From contig JAGOCL010000138.1 of assembly GCA_017998755.1 (NCBI GenBank), positions 1 to 6,710 on the forward strand: 6,710 nt of DNA, given 5' to 3'. Positions 6,541 to 6,710 of this stretch are shown here, one piece after another. Position 1 is the stretch's first letter. Each line of letters opens with the position of its first letter. Source of the DNA: Spirochaetota bacterium. Its GTDB lineage: Bacteria; Spirochaetota; GWE2-31-10; MWDO01. The translations under genes were made by a program, and so were the position numbers. The notes beneath the pieces were generated by a model that made no database searches, was not told the DNA's origin, and saw only the letters and a program-made list of their open reading frames with translations.

Positions 6541-6710
6541 ATGTTAAGAATAAACTAAACTTTCGTTTCCCGAGCTTTATAATATGATAAATAAGTCGTG
6601 GTAAAGTCGCTTTCATTGAAATGAGGCGGAATACACGATATCGCAATGATAAAAACGATTATCAAGAAAGTCGAAACGAGTATAAATAACCTCTTTAAAT
6701 AATTAAAAAA
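6541..6710. other. Right-hand end: no + strand gene, no clear terminator
   Basis: After the TAA of the phosphatase gene the + strand has only tiny open frames, the longest being 22 codons from an ATG at 6621. No GC-rich hairpin followed by a T-run is present, so no intrinsic terminator can be called for the operon. The best inverted repeat is an A/T-rich one at 6647-6664 (6-bp arms, 6-nt loop), and AAAG-TCG-CTTT is at 6603-6613. A TATAAT at 6578-6583 lacks a recognisable -35 partner. The region is better explained, if by anything, by the partial - strand frame that covers most of it. Confidence 0.6.
6555..6710 (-). CDS. Possible 3' end of a convergent gene encoding a short hydrophobic segment (partial)
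   Basis: On the - strand a frame is open from the window edge for 51 codons and stops with TAG at 6557-6555. It has no ATG or GTG; its only usable-looking start codon is a TTG inside the hydrophobic stretch, so a true start would lie beyond 6710. The translation has a basic stretch (N-Y-L-K-R), about 18 hydrophobic residues, then A-I-S-C-I-P-P and a polar tail. That could be a C-terminal membrane helix with a short tail, or a signal-peptide-like segment with a loose lipobox of a very small lipoprotein. Codon choice resembles the two + strand genes. If real, its stop lies only 14 nt from the phosphatase stop, tail to tail. Against it: 51 open codons can occur by chance at this base composition, and antisense of A-rich sequence tends to look hydrophobic. 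No product is recognised. Confidence 0.35.
   Translation of the reverse strand, partial: FFNYLKRLFILVSTFLIIVFIIAISCIPPHFNESDFTTTYLSYYKARETKV

Noticed and set aside
6578..6583. TATAAT, a perfect -10 hexamer on the + strand
   Set aside because: No -35-like hexamer lies 16-18 nt upstream (the bases there read like CTAAAC), and such hexamers are frequent in A/T-rich DNA. No start codon with a good reading frame follows within the window.
6461..6646. 61-codon - strand open frame starting with TTG
   Set aside because: Half of it is antisense to the PP2C C-terminus, including the conserved D-D-L-T motif. It starts with a TTG without a clear ribosome site, and the product is a basic, low-information sequence.
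6647..6664. Inverted repeat TGATAA/TTATCA with a 6-nt loop, considered as a terminator
   Set aside because: The arms are A/T-rich and weak, no T-run follows on either strand, and it is more than 100 nt past the phosphatase stop.
1..6710. Mobile elements, CRISPR, tRNA/rRNA, riboswitch
   Set aside because: No direct-repeat arrays, terminal inverted repeats, transposase motifs or tRNA-like cloverleaf were seen; coding sequence fills nearly all of the window.

Overview
The window (about one-third G+C by eye, strongly biased to A/T-ending codons) looks like bacterial chromosome carrying one two-gene operon on the + strand. The coding layout is dense and there is no sign of mobile DNA, RNA genes or CRISPR. 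The domain layout of the second gene (exported beta-propeller, Fn3-like modules, membrane segments, HAMP, SpoIIE/PP2C phosphatase) and the wording of its catalytic core recall proteins of spirochaetes, especially Treponema relatives. That placement comes from recall of family style, not from a search, and is only moderately secure.

Region by region: positions 2-2359 hold the 3' 785 codons of a gene whose start lies upstream of the window. It encodes a long, charged, almost entirely helical protein with TPR-like helical hairpins. Its stop codon overlaps the next start codon (ATGA, 2356-2359). Positions 2356-6540 encode a 1394-residue transmembrane phosphatase: signal peptide, seven-repeat propeller with a helical insertion, two Fn3/Ig-like modules, a further beta-rich module, membrane segment 1, a short cytoplasmic linker, membrane segment 2, a second extracytoplasmic sensor, membrane segment 3, HAMP, and a C-terminal PP2C/SpoIIE domain with its metal-binding aspartates intact. 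Positions 6541-6710 contain no convincing + strand gene. On the - strand an open frame runs in from the window edge and stops at 6555; it may be the end of a convergent gene.

How the genes could work together (inference): the phosphatase is built like a transmembrane receptor. Two extracytoplasmic sensing regions on one chain feed through HAMP to a PP2C output that, in its family, dephosphorylates a serine on a STAS-type anti-anti-sigma protein. The tightly coupled TPR protein would be a natural scaffold or partner. No kinase, STAS protein or sigma factor lies in the window, so the downstream circuit is not visible.

The points most worth checking are an internal, in-frame ATG at 4882 with a near-perfect Shine-Dalgarno sequence that could produce a free 552-residue HAMP-phosphatase; the regular roughly 50-residue propeller period broken by a 70-residue helical insertion; the receptor architecture itself, which parallels propeller-sensing hybrid histidine kinases but has a phosphatase output; and the possible convergent gene end at the right edge.
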